Of a stretch of 64,000 nt of DNA, positions 17,938 through 30,131 are shown in pieces. The notes under the pieces were generated by a model that did no database searches, had not been told where the DNA came from, and was given only the letters and a program-made list of their open reading frames with translations. Origin of the DNA: Comamonadaceae bacterium OTU4NAUVB1 (GTDB lineage Bacteria; Pseudomonadota; Gammaproteobacteria; Burkholderiales; Burkholderiaceae_C); NCBI GenBank assembly GCA_024372625.1, contig CP099605.1, positions 930,001 to 994,000 on the forward strand. The letters run 5' to 3'. Numbering within the stretch: the first letter of the stretch is position 1; each line of letters begins with the position of its first letter. The translations under genes were made by a program, and so were the position numbers.

Positions 17938-18998
17938 ATTCCATCCCTGACGCGACGCCGCCGGCACCTGAACCCGAACCCGATGCCCCGCACGAGCACG
18001 GCGACGACGCCATTCCCGACGTGCGACTCGAAGACCAGTTGCGCCAGCTGACGGCGGGCCGCGCCTCGAGCACCGGCGAAGGCGTCCAGCGCTGTGGGCT
18101 GATCGCCATCGTCGGCAAGCCCAACGTGGGCAAGTCGACCTTGCTCAACGCGCTGGTCGGACAGAAGATCAGCATCACCTCGCGCAAGGCGCAGACCACC
18201 CGCCATCGCATCACCGGCATGCGCACGCGCGCCGCGCCCGAGGGCGGCGGCACGCAGTTCGTGTTCGTCGACACGCCCGGCTTCCAGACGCTGCGCGCCA
18301 ATGCGCTCAACAAGTCGCTCAACAAGACCGTCAAGGGTGCCGTCGCCGACGTCGACCTGATCCTGTTCGTGGTGGAGGCGGGGAGCTTCACGCCGGCCGA
18401 TGCCAAGGTGCTGGCCCTGCTGGGCAAGGACATTCCGGCGCTGCTGATCGCCAACAAGTTCGACAACATCCATCGGCGCGGCGACATCGCGCCCTGGCTG
18501 CAGACGATGCAGCAGAAGCACCCGTTCGCCGAGTTCGTGCCGATGTCGGCCAACAACGCCCGGGACGTGGAGCGACTGTTCGGCATCTGCGAGAAGTACC
18601 TGCCCGAGCAGGCCTGGTGGTATGCCGAGGACGAGCTCACCGACCGCAGCGAGAAGTTCCTCGCCAGCGAGACGGTGCGCGAGAAGCTGTTCCGCCTGAC
18701 CGGCGACGAACTGCCCTACACCTCGACCGTCATCATCGACAAGTTCGACGAGGAGCCGCCCCAGCGCAAGGGCCACCGGCGCCTGCTGAAGATCGCCGCG
18801 ACGATCGTGGTCGAGCGCGAGGGCCACAAGGCGATGGTCATCGGCGACAAGGGCGAGCGCATCAAGCGCATCGGCACCGAGACGCGCCAGGAACTGGAGA
18901 AGCTGCTCGACGCCAAGGTGTTCATCGAGATGTGGGTCAAGGTGCGTTCCGGCTGGGCCGACGACGAGGCGCGCGTGCGCAGCTTCGGCTACGAGTAG
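17934..18998 (+). CDS. era: GTPase Era
   Basis: A 354-residue 16S rRNA-binding GTPase for 30S assembly. G1 is [10 protein letters not shown]3 DTPGFQT and G4 NKFD; the KH domain carries [22 protein letters not shown]. The ATG at 17934 overlaps the rnc stop. The protein has about 50 extra N-terminal residues, rich in Pro, Glu and Asp (for example [13 protein letters not shown]), which typical 300-residue Era proteins lack. A shorter start inside that extension is not obvious, so the extension is probably real. Confidence 0.96.
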   Translation: MNSIPDATPPAPEPEPDAPHEHGDDAIPDVRLEDQLRQLTAGRASSTGEGVQRCGLIAIVGKPNVGKSTLLNALVGQKISITSRKAQTTRHRITGMRTRAAPEGGGTQFVFVDTPGFQTLRANALNKSLNKTVKGAVADVDLILFVVEAGSFTPADAKVLALLGKDIPALLIANKFDNIHRRGDIAPWLQTMQQKHPFAEFVPMSANNARDVERLFGICEKYLPEQAWWYAEDELTDRSEKFLASETVREKLFRLTGDELPYTSTVIIDKFDEEPPQRKGHRRLLKIAATIVVEREGHKAMVIGDKGERIKRIGTETRQELEKLLDAKVFIEMWVKVRSGWADDEARVRSFGYE

Positions 18999-19001
18999 CG
19001 C

Positions 19002-19772
19002 GTGGCCGTCCAGCGGATCTCCCACGAGCCGGCCTATGTGCTGCATCGCTACGACTGGAGCGAGTCGAGCCTGATCCTGGAGACCTTCACCCGCCACCAT
19101 GGGCGCATCGCGCTGGTGGCCAAGGGAGCGAAGCGGCCGAGTTCGAACTTCCGGCCGATCCTGCTGCCGTTGCAACCGCTGCAGGTGAGCTACGGGGGCG
19201 ACACCGAGATCCGCACGCTCAAGGCGGTCGAGTGGATGGGCGGCCATGTCATGCCCACCGGGGACGCGCTGCTGTCGGGCTACTACGTCAACGAACTGCT
19301 GCTGCGGCTGCTGGCGCGCGACGACGCGCACGAGGCCCTGTTCGACGCCTACGCCGGCGTGGTGCAGGTGCTGGCGTCGTCGCACGAGGGCGCTCAGGCG
19401 GCCGCGCAGGCCTCGGCCCTGCGCGCCTTCGAACTGCTGCTGCTGCGCGAGACCGGGTTCCTGCCGACGCTCGACGTCCAGACACTCACGCTGGCGCCAC
19501 TGGCCGTCGACGGCCGCTATGCGCTCGTGCCCGAGGCCGGCGTGCGGGAGGCGGGCGGCGACGAGTCCTCGCTCCCGGGCGCCGACTGGCAGGCCCTGCA
19601 GCGCGCACTCGACGACACGGCGCCGTTCACCGCGCTGCTGCGTCGCGTCGCCGAGCTCACGCCCGGCACCAACGCGGCCCTGCGCATGCAGCTGCGCGCA
19701 CTGCTCAACTACCATTGCGGCGTCAACACGCTGCGCACGCGCCAGATGATGCGCGAGCTGCAAAACCTATGA
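19002..19772 (+). CDS. recO: DNA repair protein RecO
   Basis: A 256-residue recombination mediator that works with RecF/RecR to load RecA. The N-terminal OB-fold region shows [20 protein letters not shown] and [13 protein letters not shown]; the middle has [15 protein letters not shown] and [16 protein letters not shown], both typical of RecO. The zinc cysteines of some RecO proteins are absent. The start is GTG at 19002, three bases after the era stop. Its stop overlaps the pdxJ start. Confidence 0.95.
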   Translation: MAVQRISHEPAYVLHRYDWSESSLILETFTRHHGRIALVAKGAKRPSSNFRPILLPLQPLQVSYGGDTEIRTLKAVEWMGGHVMPTGDALLSGYYVNELLLRLLARDDAHEALFDAYAGVVQVLASSHEGAQAAAQASALRAFELLLLRETGFLPTLDVQTLTLAPLAVDGRYALVPEAGVREAGGDESSLPGADWQALQRALDDTAPFTALLRRVAELTPGTNAALRMQLRALLNYHCGVNTLRTRQMMRELQNL

Positions 19773-20545
19773 GCAATTCCTCCGGATCCCGCACCGCCGC
19801 GCGCGCCACCGCGCTGTCGGTCAACGTCAACAAGGTCGCCTTGCTGCGCAACACGCGCCACCTCGGCATCCCGAGCGTCGCGCGCGCGGCGCGCCTGTGC
19901 CTGGAGGCGGGAGCGCACGGCATCACCGTGCATCCACGCCCCGATGCCCGCCATGTCCGCGCCGGCGATGTGCATGAACTCCATGCCCTGCTGAAGGCCG
20001 ACTGGCCGCAGGCCGAGTTCAACATCGAGGGCAACCCGTTCCAGAACCTGATGGACTTCGTGCGCGAATTGCGTCCGCACCAGGCGACGTTCGTCCCCGA
20101 TGGGGAGGACCAGTTCACCAGCGACCATGGCTGGACCTTTCCGCAGGATGCCGAGCGCCTGCGGCCCTTGATCGCCGAAGCGCGCGCGCTGGGCGTGCGC
20201 GTGAGTCTGTTCATGGACCCGGACGCCGGTGCGATGGCCGCTGCCCGGGCCGTGGGCGCCGACCGCGTCGAGCTCTACACCGAGGCGTACGCCTCGTCGC
20301 GCGGCACGCCCGACGCCGATGCCGTGCTCGCGCGCTATGCCGAGGCGGCGCGCGCCGCCCAGGCCGCGGGCCTGGAGGTCAACGCCGGCCACGATCTGAG
20401 CCAGGGCAACCTGGCCGATTTTTTGCGCGGCGTGCCGGGCGTGCGCGAGGTGTCGATCGGCCACGCCTTCGTCGCCGATGCGCTGGAAGCCGGGTATGCC
20501 GCCACCACGCGCGCCTACCTGCGGTGCATCGACGCGGCGGCGTGA
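19769..20545 (+). CDS. pdxJ: pyridoxine 5'-phosphate synthase
   Basis: A 258-residue TIM-barrel enzyme that condenses 3-amino-2-oxopropyl phosphate with deoxyxylulose 5-phosphate to make PNP in vitamin B6 synthesis. [15 protein letters not shown] is the family N-terminus; [23 protein letters not shown] and EVNAGHDLS are conserved active-site strands. The ATG at 19769 overlaps the recO stop as ATGA. The era-recO-pdxJ-acpS order is the same as in many gammaproteobacteria. Confidence 0.97.
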   Translation: MSNSSGSRTAARATALSVNVNKVALLRNTRHLGIPSVARAARLCLEAGAHGITVHPRPDARHVRAGDVHELHALLKADWPQAEFNIEGNPFQNLMDFVRELRPHQATFVPDGEDQFTSDHGWTFPQDAERLRPLIAEARALGVRVSLFMDPDAGAMAAARAVGADRVELYTEAYASSRGTPDADAVLARYAEAARAAQAAGLEVNAGHDLSQGNLADFLRGVPGVREVSIGHAFVADALEAGYAATTRAYLRCIDAAA

Positions 20546-20549
20546 ATCC

Positions 20550-20954
20550 GTGATCTACGGCATCGGCACCGACATCTGCGACATCCGGCGCATGGCCGCC
20601 ACCGTCGAGCGCCAGGGCGAACGCTTCGCGCGCCGCGTGCTGGCCGACACCGAATTCGCGGTCTGGCAGGCGCGCGGCACGCGCTGGCCGAAGCGCGGTC
20701 TGAGCTACCTGGCGACGCGCTTCTCCGCCAAGGAGGCTTTCAGCAAGGCCATCGGCACCGGCATCCATTCGCCGATGAGCTGGCGGCTGTGCGAGATCGC
20801 CAATGAACGCAGCGGCAAGCCGGTGATCGTGCTGCACGGCGCGCTCAAGGACTGGTTCGACGGCGAGCGCCTGGTGGCTCACGTCACCGTGACCGACGAG
20901 ACCGACTACGCGGCGAGTTTCGTGGTCGTGGAACGCCGGAGCGACGTGCCGTGA
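20550..20954 (+). CDS. acpS: holo-[acyl-carrier-protein] synthase
   Basis: A 134-residue phosphopantetheinyl transferase that activates AcpP. The magnesium-binding Asp is in [13 protein letters not shown], and the second motif is [14 protein letters not shown]. The GTG start at 20550 lies four bases after the pdxJ stop and leads directly into the conserved IYGIGTD. The stop overlaps the nagZ start (GTGA). Confidence 0.96.
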   Translation: MIYGIGTDICDIRRMAATVERQGERFARRVLADTEFAVWQARGTRWPKRGLSYLATRFSAKEAFSKAIGTGIHSPMSWRLCEIANERSGKPVIVLHGALKDWFDGERLVAHVTVTDETDYAASFVVVERRSDVP

Positions 20955-22078
20955 GCCGTCGCCCCCCGAGCGCCCCCATCGCCGCGAACCCCGTCGCCGA
21001 CGGCACTGCGATGCAGCGCCCGCTCGTCATCGACGTCGCCGGCACGGCGCTGACCGCCGCCGACCGCCGTCGGCTCGCGCACCCCGGGGTCGGCGGCGTG
21101 ATCCACTTCGCGCGCAACTGGCGTGACCGCGCGCAGTTGCGTGCGCTCAACGCGGAGATCAAGGCCATCCGCCCGGACCTCCTCGTCAGTGTCGACCACG
21201 AGGGCGGGCGCGTGCAGCGCTTCCGCACCGACGGCTTCACGCGGCTGCCGTCGATGCGCGCCCTGGGGACGCTGTGGATGGAGGATCCGATGCGCGCCGT
21301 CGAGGCCGCCACGGCGGCCGGCCACGTGCTGGCCGGCGAACTGCGCGCCTGTGGCGTCGACTTCACCTTCGCGCCGGTGCTCGACCTCGACCATGGCGGC
21401 AGCACCGTCATCGGCGACCGCAGCTTCCATCGCGATCCGCGTGTCGTCGCGCTGCTGGCCCAGGCCCTGGTGCACGGGCTGCTGCAGTCGGGCATGGCCA
21501 GCTGCGGCAAGCACTTTCCCGGCCACGGCCACGTCGAGGCGGATTCGCACGTCGCGATCCCCGTCGATCGCCGTGGCCTGAAGACGCTGCTGGCCGACGA
21601 TGCACGGCCCTTCGACTGGCTGGCGGGCACGCTGGCGGCCGTCATGCCGGCGCACGTCATCTATGCCCGCGTGGATGCGCGGCCGGCTGGTTTCTCGTCG
21701 CGCTGGCTCCGGGACATCCTGCGTGGCCGCCTCGGCTTCCAGGGGGCCATCTTCAGCGACGACCTCAGCATGGAAGCCGGCCGCTACATCGACGGCGAAC
21801 TGCTGAGCTACACCGACGCCGCGCTCGCGGCGCTGGGCGCTGGCTGCGACATGGCGCTGCTGTGCAACCAGAGCGTGGGCGAGGGCGCGGCGCTCGACGA
21901 ACTGCTCGACGGCTTCGACGCCGCTGCCGCGTCCGGTCGCTGGCGCCCCGACGTGGCCGGCGAGGCGCGCCGGCTCGCGCTGCTGCCCAAGGCGTCCGCG
22001 CTCGACTGGGACGCGTTGGTGGCATCGCCGGCCTATCGGCGCGCGCAGCACGTGCTGGCGCGGCTGCAGCCGAACTGA
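20951..22078 (+). CDS. nagZ: beta-N-acetylhexosaminidase NagZ
   Basis: A 375-residue family 3 glycosidase that removes GlcNAc from muropeptides during cell-wall recycling. The conserved sites are [25 protein letters not shown] (catalytic His/Asp) and the nucleophile Asp in [10 protein letters not shown]. The GTG start at 20951 overlaps acpS; an ATG at 21011 would give [11 protein letters not shown] and is the alternative. The protein is cytoplasmic with no signal peptide. It ends the lepA-to-nagZ chain. Confidence 0.95.
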   Translation: MSRRPPSAPIAANPVADGTAMQRPLVIDVAGTALTAADRRRLAHPGVGGVIHFARNWRDRAQLRALNAEIKAIRPDLLVSVDHEGGRVQRFRTDGFTRLPSMRALGTLWMEDPMRAVEAATAAGHVLAGELRACGVDFTFAPVLDLDHGGSTVIGDRSFHRDPRVVALLAQALVHGLLQSGMASCGKHFPGHGHVEADSHVAIPVDRRGLKTLLADDARPFDWLAGTLAAVMPAHVIYARVDARPAGFSSRWLRDILRGRLGFQGAIFSDDLSMEAGRYIDGELLSYTDAALAALGAGCDMALLCNQSVGEGAALDELLDGFDAAAASGRWRPDVAGEARRLALLPKASALDWDALVASPAYRRAQHVLARLQPN

Positions 22079-22149
22079 AGCCGCGCCGATGGGTCGTTGC
22101 GGCCGCCGGCCGCTGCGCGACCTCTCCGGCCCGGCGAGCACCCGGGTCC

Positions 22150-22752
22150 TCAGACCGACCCGGTGGCGGCGCGCATCGCCTCCGTCGCGAGGATTGCGTC
22201 GTCTTCGCCGCCATCCCGGCGGGTCTCCTCGCCCCACAGCCGGGCGCCGCCGGCCTCCAGGTGCGTCAGGTACAGCCGCAGGTCGAACTCGTGCTGGTGG
22301 TAGTCGGGCTCCATGTGCGTGCACAGGGCGTAGAAGGCGCGGTCGTGGTCGCGCTCCTTCATGTGCGCGAGTTCGTGCACGACGATCATGCGCAGCCAGG
22401 CATCGGGCACGGCCTTGAACAGGCTCGCCACGCGGATCTCGCGCTTGGCCTTGAGCTTGCCGCCCTGGACGCGGGAGATCGTCGTGTGGGTGCCCAGGGC
22501 ATGGCGCACGACGTGCAGCTTGCTGTCGAAGGCGACCTTCGACAGCGGGTCGGCGTTGCGCAGGAACTCGCCCTTGAGCGCCGTCACGTAGTCGTACAGG
22601 GCGCGGTCGGTGCGCACCGCGTGCGCCTCGGGATGGCGCGCGCGCAGGTGGTCGCCCAGCCGCCCCTCGTCGATCATCCGCCGCACCTGCGCCTGCACGC
22701 CGACCGGGTAGTGGGCGATGTACTTCATGCGGGGGGTCGTGGCGGCGGTCAT
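22150..22752 (-). CDS. YgjP-like zinc metallopeptidase (DUF45)
   Basis: A 200-residue protein with the zinc motif VVHELAHMKERDHDRAF (HExxH plus a downstream His), followed by EPDYHQHEFDLRLYL, the arrangement of the YgjP/DUF45 (M48-like) metallopeptidases. The ATG at 22752 is used; an ATG at 22728 (MKYIAHY) is possible. No signal peptide or membrane helix is seen. The substrate is unknown. It follows the Hsp70-like gene by 14 bases on the same strand, so the two may form one unit with lysS. Confidence 0.85.
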   Translation of the reverse strand: MTAATTPRMKYIAHYPVGVQAQVRRMIDEGRLGDHLRARHPEAHAVRTDRALYDYVTALKGEFLRNADPLSKVAFDSKLHVVRHALGTHTTISRVQGGKLKAKREIRVASLFKAVPDAWLRMIVVHELAHMKERDHDRAFYALCTHMEPDYHQHEFDLRLYLTHLEAGGARLWGEETRRDGGEDDAILATEAMRAATGSV

Positions 22753-22766
22753 GGCGGAGAGCCGGT

Positions 22767-24038
22767 TCAGGCGACGCTGTCCGTGCTCCGGGGCGCCCCG
22801 GCCGCGCGCGCGGTGTAGGCGAGCCCGGCGGCAACGCCGCCGAAGCGGTCGCCCTCGACCAGCTTCACACCCGCGAAGCCGCGCCGCAGCGCCTCCTGGA
22901 ACGCCCGCAGCGCCGACGAGCCGCCGGTCAGATAGAGCGCGTCGAGGTCGTTGCTGCGCAGGCCCGCCCGCCGCACGCATTCGTGCGCGCTGGCGACCAC
23001 CTTGGCCAGGGGATCGGCCAGTTCGCGCGCCATGTCGGCCACGCCCAGCGTCACGGCCAGGCCGCGTTCGGCGCACGACAGGTCGATCGCGGTGTCGCCG
23101 CCGGAGAGGGAGCCCTCGATCTTGGCCTCCTCGACCGCGCTGGCGATGCGGTGGCCGTGGCGTTCCTCCAGCACCGTCATCAGCCGGTCGTGCAGCCGTG
23201 CGTCGGCATAGCTGGTGCGCAGTTCCTTCGCCTGGCGCACCGCCTTGGCCGCGTAGAGCCAATTGATCAGGTGCCACGACGAGAGCTCGAAGAACACCTT
23301 GCTGGGCACTTCGCGTCCACGCGCGTCCTTGTGGCGAAAGCCGAACTGCGGCATCACGCGCTCCAGGTTCAGGCGCTGGTCGAAGTCGGTGCCCCCGATG
23401 TGCACGCCGCTGGTGGCCAGCACGTCGGCGGTGCGGTCGGGGCGGCCCATGCGCTCGGGGCCCAGACGCACCACGGTGAAGTCGGAGGTGCCGCCGCCGA
23501 TGTCGACGATCAGCACCAGCGACTCCTTGGTCACGCGCTGCTCGTAGTCGAAGGCCGCGGCGATGGGCTCGAACTGGAAGCGGACGTCGCGGAAACCCGC
23601 CGTGCGCGCGGCCTGACGCAGGCTGTCCTCGGCCTGGCGGTCGCGTTTGGCGTCGTCGTCGACGAAATGCACCGGCCGTCCCAGCACGACGCTGGCGGGC
23701 CGCTCGCCCAGCGTGCGTTCGGCGCGGTGGCCGAGCTCCAGCAGGAAGCGCGCGACGATGTCCTGGAAGCTCACCAGCCCGTCGTAGACGGCGGTGGTCT
23801 CCTGCATCAGCGAACTGCCCAGCAGGCTCTTGAGCGAGCGCATCAGACGCCCTTCGACGCCCGCCAGGTAGAGCGCGACGGCCTCCCGGCCGAAGTGCGT
23901 GCTGCGGTCCTCGGCGTTGTAGAACAGGGCCGTGGGCATCGTCGTGGCCGTGCCCTCGAGCGGCAACGCCCGCGCCAGTTCGCCCTCGGGCGCCCAGGCG
24001 ACGGCGGAATTGGAGGTGCCGAAGTCGATGCCGATCAT
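22767..24038 (-). CDS. Hsp70 family protein, YegD-like
   Basis: A 423-residue actin/Hsp70-fold ATPase. It begins MIGIDFGTSNSAVAW (phosphate 1) and has LVLIVDIGGGTSDFTVV (phosphate 2) and LYLTGGSSALRAFQEAL (adenosine motif). It lacks a full DnaK substrate-binding domain and lid, matching the truncated YegD-type Hsp70. The role is unknown, and a nucleotide-dependent chaperone-like function is assumed. It starts eight bases after the lysS stop, indicating co-transcription. Confidence 0.9.
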   Translation of the reverse strand: MIGIDFGTSNSAVAWAPEGELARALPLEGTATTMPTALFYNAEDRSTHFGREAVALYLAGVEGRLMRSLKSLLGSSLMQETTAVYDGLVSFQDIVARFLLELGHRAERTLGERPASVVLGRPVHFVDDDAKRDRQAEDSLRQAARTAGFRDVRFQFEPIAAAFDYEQRVTKESLVLIVDIGGGTSDFTVVRLGPERMGRPDRTADVLATSGVHIGGTDFDQRLNLERVMPQFGFRHKDARGREVPSKVFFELSSWHLINWLYAAKAVRQAKELRTSYADARLHDRLMTVLEERHGHRIASAVEEAKIEGSLSGGDTAIDLSCAERGLAVTLGVADMARELADPLAKVVASAHECVRRAGLRSNDLDALYLTGGSSALRAFQEALRRGFAGVKLVEGDRFGGVAAGLAYTARAAGAPRSTDSVA

Positions 24039-24046
24039 TGCGCCGC

Positions 24047-25627
<1,581 letters not shown>

Positions 25628-25753
25628 TGGAAGGGCCAGGAAGGGGACGGCGCGACGGCCGGCGGGCGCGGCCCCGGGAAGGACCGTGACCGGCTCGGGC
25701 GTCGCGCACGAGAGGGAAGCAGGGCGCGCCGGCGTGGCGCGGAACCCTCGATT

Positions 25754-26419
25754 TTAAGGCGCGCGGTCACCGATGCCGTTGCGCGAGAGCAGGTCGTCCA
25801 CCAGTTCGAGGCGCATGAGCGGACTGTCGAGCTCCATCAGGCGCTGGCGCGCCTCCGGCTGCATCGGCAGCAGTTCGCTCCACCGGTTGGCCAGCCAGCC
25901 GCAGTCGTCGAAACGGTGCGGCTCGGTCATCGGCAGGCGCAGGGCATCGGCGTCGCCGGCCTTGCGCCGTTCCTCCAGCGTGTCGACCAGCCGGCGCAGG
26001 GCATCGGCAACGTGACGCAGGTCCTCTGGCACGGCGAGCGCCACGTCGGCCTCCACCGCCTCGGCCTCGGCGGTCCACAGGCCGTGCTTCTGCAAGGCGC
26101 TGCTGCGGATGCGGAAACGCTGCGTACCGGTGCACTCGACGCGCATCAGACCGGGCTGCGGGGCGTCGAACTCGCGGATCACGGCCAGCGTGCCGATCGT
26201 CGCGAAGCGCTCGGTGCCGGCGCCGGCCACGCGCACTTCGGCGCCCTGCACCAGGCTCACCACACCGAAGGGCGAACCCTGCCGGCGGCAGCGCCCGATC
26301 ATGTCGAGGTAGCGCACCTCGAAGACCTGCAACGGCAGCAGGCCGTCGGGAAACAGCACGGTGCCCAGCGGGAAGAGGGGCAGGTCGTGCAGGACGGCGG
26401 GAAGGGGAAGGGGGGTCAT
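25754..26419 (-). CDS. LON substrate-binding domain protein
   Basis: A 221-residue protein that is essentially one LON N-terminal (PUA-like) domain. DLPLFPLGTVLFPDGLLPLQVFEVRYLDMI is the family start (cited in parts: LPLFPLGTVLFPDG, LQVFEVRYLDM). FGVVSLVQG and TIGTLAVIREF follow. No ATPase or protease domain is attached, so it is a stand-alone LON-domain protein of unknown function. The ATG at 26419 is chosen because GAGGTG lies eight bases upstream; longer starts overlap the divergent yggT. Confidence 0.9.
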   Translation of the reverse strand: MTPLPLPAVLHDLPLFPLGTVLFPDGLLPLQVFEVRYLDMIGRCRRQGSPFGVVSLVQGAEVRVAGAGTERFATIGTLAVIREFDAPQPGLMRVECTGTQRFRIRSSALQKHGLWTAEAEAVEADVALAVPEDLRHVADALRRLVDTLEERRKAGDADALRLPMTEPHRFDDCGWLANRWSELLPMQPEARQRLMELDSPLMRLELVDDLLSRNGIGDRAP

Positions 26420-26450
26420 GGGAACACCTCGCTGGCTATCATCGGACTCC

Positions 26451-27002
26451 ATGCTCTACCAGATCACCGCGTTCCTGCTCGATGTCATTGCCGGCCTTCT
26501 GGGCGGAGCATGCCTGTTGAGGCTGTACATGCAGTATCACCGCGTACCGTTCGACAATCCGCTCGGTCGTTTCGTGTTCGCGCTGACCGACTGGATCGTC
26601 ATGCCATTGCGCCGCATCGTGCCCGCGTTTCGGCGCTGGGATCTGGCCAGCCTCGTCGCCGCCTGGCTCGTGATCACGGTCAAGTACGTGCTGCTGTTCC
26701 TGCTGGCGGGCCAGACCGCGCGGATGGGACTGCTGCCCGTGCTGTCGCTGATCGGGCTGGTGCAGTTGGCGGTGTCGGGACTCACGATGCTGCTGATCGT
26801 GCATGCCGTGCTGTCGTGGGTGCCGGGGGCCTCGCCCGCACTGCGCGACGTCGTCGCGCGCCTGGCCGATCCGCTGGTGGCGCCGTTGCGGCGCTTCATC
26901 CCTCTGGTCGGCGGTGTCGACCTGTCGCCGCTGGCCGCCATCGTGCTGCTGCAGGTGGCAGGGATGGTGGTCGGCAGCGTGCTGGGTTCGTTGCTCAGGT
27001 GA
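26451..27002 (+). CDS. YggT family membrane protein
   Basis: A 183-residue integral membrane protein with two YggT repeats: [21 protein letters not shown]...[15 protein letters not shown] in the first half, and [16 protein letters not shown]...[13 protein letters not shown] in the second. At least four membrane helices are seen. YggT proteins are linked to osmotic or cation homeostasis and cell division but are poorly defined. The ATG at 26451 is divergent from the LON gene (31 bp apart). Its 3' end overlaps the convergent accD by eight bases. Confidence 0.9.
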   Translation: MLYQITAFLLDVIAGLLGGACLLRLYMQYHRVPFDNPLGRFVFALTDWIVMPLRRIVPAFRRWDLASLVAAWLVITVKYVLLFLLAGQTARMGLLPVLSLIGLVQLAVSGLTMLLIVHAVLSWVPGASPALRDVVARLADPLVAPLRRFIPLVGGVDLSPLAAIVLLQVAGMVVGSVLGSLLR

Positions 27003-27867
27003 CGGCGTCGGCGGGCTGGCGCAGCAGCATCGCCAGCGTGCTGGCCACGGTCTTGCGCAACTCGCGGCGGTCGCAGATGAAATCGACGGCGCCTTTGGTC
27101 TGCAGGAATTCCGAGCGCTGGAAGCCTTCGGGCAGGGTGACCCGAACCGTCGACTCGATCACGCGCGGCCCGGCGAATCCGATCAGCGCCTTGGGCTCGG
27201 CGACCACCACGTCGCCCAGGAACGCGAAGCCCGCCGAGACGCCACCCATGGTCGGATCGGTCAGCACGCTGACGTAGGGCAGTCCCTTCTTGGCCAGGTG
27301 CGTGAGCGCGGCGTTGGTCTTGGCCATCTGCATGAGCGACAGCAGGCCTTCCTGCATGCGCGCGCCGCCGGTGGCGGTGAAGCACACGAACGGCACCTTC
27401 TGCTCGATTGCGGTCTCCACGCCGCGCACGAAGCGCTCGCCGACCACGCTGCCCATGCTGCCGCCCATGAACTCGAACTCGAAGCAGGCGACCACCGCGC
27501 TGATGCTGTGGATCGATCCGCCCATCACCACCAGCGCGTCGGTCTCGCCGGTGTGCTCCATCGCCTCCTTCAGGCGCTCGGGATACTTGCGGCTGTCCTT
27601 GAACTTGAGCGGGTCGACCGGCAGCACTTCCTGGCCCAGCTCGTAGCGGCCTTCGGGATCGAGGAACTTGTCCAGCCGCGCCCGGGCGCCGATGCGGAAG
27701 TGGTGGCTGCAGTTGGGGCAGACGTTCTGGTTGTGCTCCAGGTCGGTCTTGTAGAGCACCGTCTCGCAGCTCGGGCACTTGGTCCACAGGCCGCCGGGCA
27801 CCTGACGGCGCTCGCTGGGATCGGTCTGCGTGATCTTCGGGGGCAGGAGTTTTTCTAGCCAGCTCAT
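26995..27867 (-). CDS. accD: acetyl-CoA carboxylase carboxyltransferase subunit beta
   Basis: A 290-residue subunit of the enzyme that makes malonyl-CoA. The N-terminal zinc ribbon is visible as CPSC and CPNC (about residues 31-34 and 50-53). The carboxyltransferase core has [27 protein letters not shown] and [16 protein letters not shown]. It lies downstream of trpFBA on the same strand with 61 bp after trpA, an order common in Burkholderiales, where folC usually follows; here yggT converges instead. Confidence 0.97.
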   Translation of the reverse strand: MSWLEKLLPPKITQTDPSERRQVPGGLWTKCPSCETVLYKTDLEHNQNVCPNCSHHFRIGARARLDKFLDPEGRYELGQEVLPVDPLKFKDSRKYPERLKEAMEHTGETDALVVMGGSIHSISAVVACFEFEFMGGSMGSVVGERFVRGVETAIEQKVPFVCFTATGGARMQEGLLSLMQMAKTNAALTHLAKKGLPYVSVLTDPTMGGVSAGFAFLGDVVVAEPKALIGFAGPRVIESTVRVTLPEGFQRSEFLQTKGAVDFICDRRELRKTVASTLAMLLRQPADAVT

Positions 27868-27928
27868 GGGCGGTCCTCGTTGAAGTCGGTGCGGGGGGCG
27901 ATTATCGGCCGATCGAACGCCTCGCGGA

Positions 27929-28774
27929 TCAGCCGCCGGCCGCGTTCTTGGGCGTGGCGCCCGGCAGGGCGTCGAGGGCCTGGCGGATCTCGCCGAGGAA
28001 CTCGCGCACCACCGGAACGACGCGCTCGCGCGGCTGGTCGCCGATGAGCTGCAGGATCCGCGTGCCGATCACCACCGCATCGGCGGTCGAGCCCACCGCC
28101 TGGGCCGTGCGGGCGTCGCGGATGCCGAAGCCCACGCCCACGGGCACCGTCACGTGCGCGCGGATGCGCGGGATCATGCGGCCGACGGCCTCGGTGTCGA
28201 GGTGGCCGGCGCCGGTCACGCCCTTGAGCGAGACGTAGTAGACGTAGCCCGTGGCGATGCGCGCGACCTGCGCCATGCGCGCCTCGGTGCTGGTCGGGGC
28301 CAGCAGGAAGATCAGGTCGATGCCCACGGCGCGCAGCTCGGCGGCGAAGACCTCGCACTCCTCCGGCGGGTAGTCGACGATCAGCAGTCCGTCGACGCCG
28401 GCGGTGGCCGCGTCGCGCACGAAGCTGCCCTTGCCGTGGACGCCGTCGTAGCGCTCGACCGGGTTGGCGTAGCCCATCAGCACGACCGGCGTGCGGGTGT
28501 CGTCGCGGCGGAAGTCCGCCACCATCGCCAGCACCTGGCGCGTGCCGACGCCCTGCGCGAGTGCCGCCTCGCCGGCCTGCTGGATCACCGGGCCGTCGGC
28601 CATCGGGTCGGAGAAGGGGACGCCCAGTTCGATGACGTCGGCGCCGGCCGCGACCATGCCGTGCATCAGCTCGGGCGTGACGTCGGGGAACGGGAAGCCC
28701 GCCGTCACGTAGGGAATGAGGGCCTTTCGCCCGTCACGCGCCAGCGCCTCGAAGGTCGCGGCGATGCGGCTCAT
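27929..28774 (-). CDS. trpA: tryptophan synthase alpha subunit
   Basis: A 281-residue TIM-barrel enzyme that releases indole from indole-3-glycerol phosphate. The catalytic Glu is in [17 protein letters not shown], which also holds the Asp; [14 protein letters not shown] and GVGFGIRDA are phosphate-binding segments. The ATG at 28774 overlaps the trpB stop by four bases (ATGA), coupling the two subunits. Downstream after 61 bases is accD. Confidence 0.97.
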   Translation of the reverse strand: MSRIAATFEALARDGRKALIPYVTAGFPFPDVTPELMHGMVAAGADVIELGVPFSDPMADGPVIQQAGEAALAQGVGTRQVLAMVADFRRDDTRTPVVLMGYANPVERYDGVHGKGSFVRDAATAGVDGLLIVDYPPEECEVFAAELRAVGIDLIFLLAPTSTEARMAQVARIATGYVYYVSLKGVTGAGHLDTEAVGRMIPRIRAHVTVPVGVGFGIRDARTAQAVGSTADAVVIGTRILQLIGDQPRERVVPVVREFLGEIRQALDALPGATPKNAAGG

Positions 28775-30054
28775 GCCTTGCCTCCCTTCACGCCCAGACC
28801 GCGCATCGACGGCCGGTCGTAGAAGTCGACGCCCGACAGATCGGCCACCGTGCCGATGTCCTTGTCGCCGCGACCCGAGAGGTTGACCAGGATCGACTGG
28901 TCGGCGCGCATCGTCGGGGCCAGCTTCATGGCGTAGGCCACCGCGTGGGCCGATTCGAGCGCGGGGATGATGCCCTCGGTCCGGCACAGGTAGTGGAAGG
29001 CCGCGAGCGCCTCGGCGTCGGTGACGCCGACGTACTCGGCGCGGCCGATGTCGGCCAGGTGCGCGTGCTCGGGGCCGACGCCGGGATAGTCCAGGCCGGC
29101 GCTGATGCTGTGCGTCTCGGTGATCTGGCCGTCCTCGGTCTGCAGCAGGTAGGTCCGGTTGCCGTGCAGCACGCCGGGGCTGCCGCGCAGGATCGAGGCC
29201 GAGTGCTTGCCGCTGTCCAGGCCTTCACCGGCGGCCTCGACGCCGATCAGGCGCGTCTGCTCGTACGGGATGTAGGGATGGAAGATACCCATCGCGTTGC
29301 TGCCCCCGCCCACGCAGGCGACCACCACGTCGGGTTGCCGGTCGGCGCGGTCGGTGACGCCGTCGACCGCCAGCATCGCGGGCATCTGGGCGATGCATTC
29401 GGTGCCGATGACGCTCTGGAAGTCGCGCACCATCATCGGATAGGGGTGCGGACCGGCCACGGTGCCGATGATGTAGAAAGTGTTCTCGACGTTGGTGACC
29501 CAGTCGCGCATGGCCTCGTTGAGCGCGTCCTTCAGGGTCTTGCTGCCCGACTCGACCGGCACCACCGTCGCGCCCAGCAGGTTCATGCGGTAGACGTTGG
29601 GGCTCTGGCGCAGGACGTCCTGGCTGCCCATGTAGACCACGCATTCGAGGCCGTAGCGCGCGCAGATCGTGGCCGTGGCCACCCCGTGCTGGCCGGCGCC
29701 GGTCTCGGCGATCACGCGCGGCTTGCCCATGCGCTTGGCGAGCATCGCCTGGCCGATCACGTTGTTGATCTTGTGCGCGCCGGTGTGATTGAGGTCCTCG
29801 CGCTTGAGGTAGATCTGCGCGCCGCCCATCTCGTGGCTGGTGCGCGCGGCGTGATAGACCGGCGAGGGCCGCCCCACGAAGTGGGCCAGTTCGTAGTGGA
29901 ATTCGGCCAGGAACGCCGGATCGTCCTTGTAGCGGGCGTAGGCCTCGCGCAGTTCGGCGATGGCGTGGGTGAGCGTCTCGCTCGCGAAGGTGCCGCCATA
30001 GGGGCCGAAATGGCCACTGGCGTCGGGTTGCTGATAGCGGGTGCTGGCGTCCAT
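28771..30054 (-). CDS. trpB: tryptophan synthase beta subunit
   Basis: A 427-residue PLP enzyme that joins indole and serine to make tryptophan. The PLP lysine is in [11 protein letters not shown] (about residue 99), and the phosphate loop is [25 protein letters not shown] and [15 protein letters not shown] are also diagnostic of the TrpB1 type. It is 77 bases after trpF on the same strand. No leader peptide or attenuator is apparent at trpF, so regulation of the cluster is unresolved. Confidence 0.97.
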   Translation of the reverse strand: MDASTRYQQPDASGHFGPYGGTFASETLTHAIAELREAYARYKDDPAFLAEFHYELAHFVGRPSPVYHAARTSHEMGGAQIYLKREDLNHTGAHKINNVIGQAMLAKRMGKPRVIAETGAGQHGVATATICARYGLECVVYMGSQDVLRQSPNVYRMNLLGATVVPVESGSKTLKDALNEAMRDWVTNVENTFYIIGTVAGPHPYPMMVRDFQSVIGTECIAQMPAMLAVDGVTDRADRQPDVVVACVGGGSNAMGIFHPYIPYEQTRLIGVEAAGEGLDSGKHSASILRGSPGVLHGNRTYLLQTEDGQITETHSISAGLDYPGVGPEHAHLADIGRAEYVGVTDAEALAAFHYLCRTEGIIPALESAHAVAYAMKLAPTMRADQSILVNLSGRGDKDIGTVADLSGVDFYDRPSMRGLGVKGGKA

Positions 30055-30131
30055 GGGATGCTTTCTCTGTGTCTCTCGATGGGGAGCGTCGGCGACGGCC
30101 CGGATGAGTGGGCGTCGCGCGGCGGGTGGGG

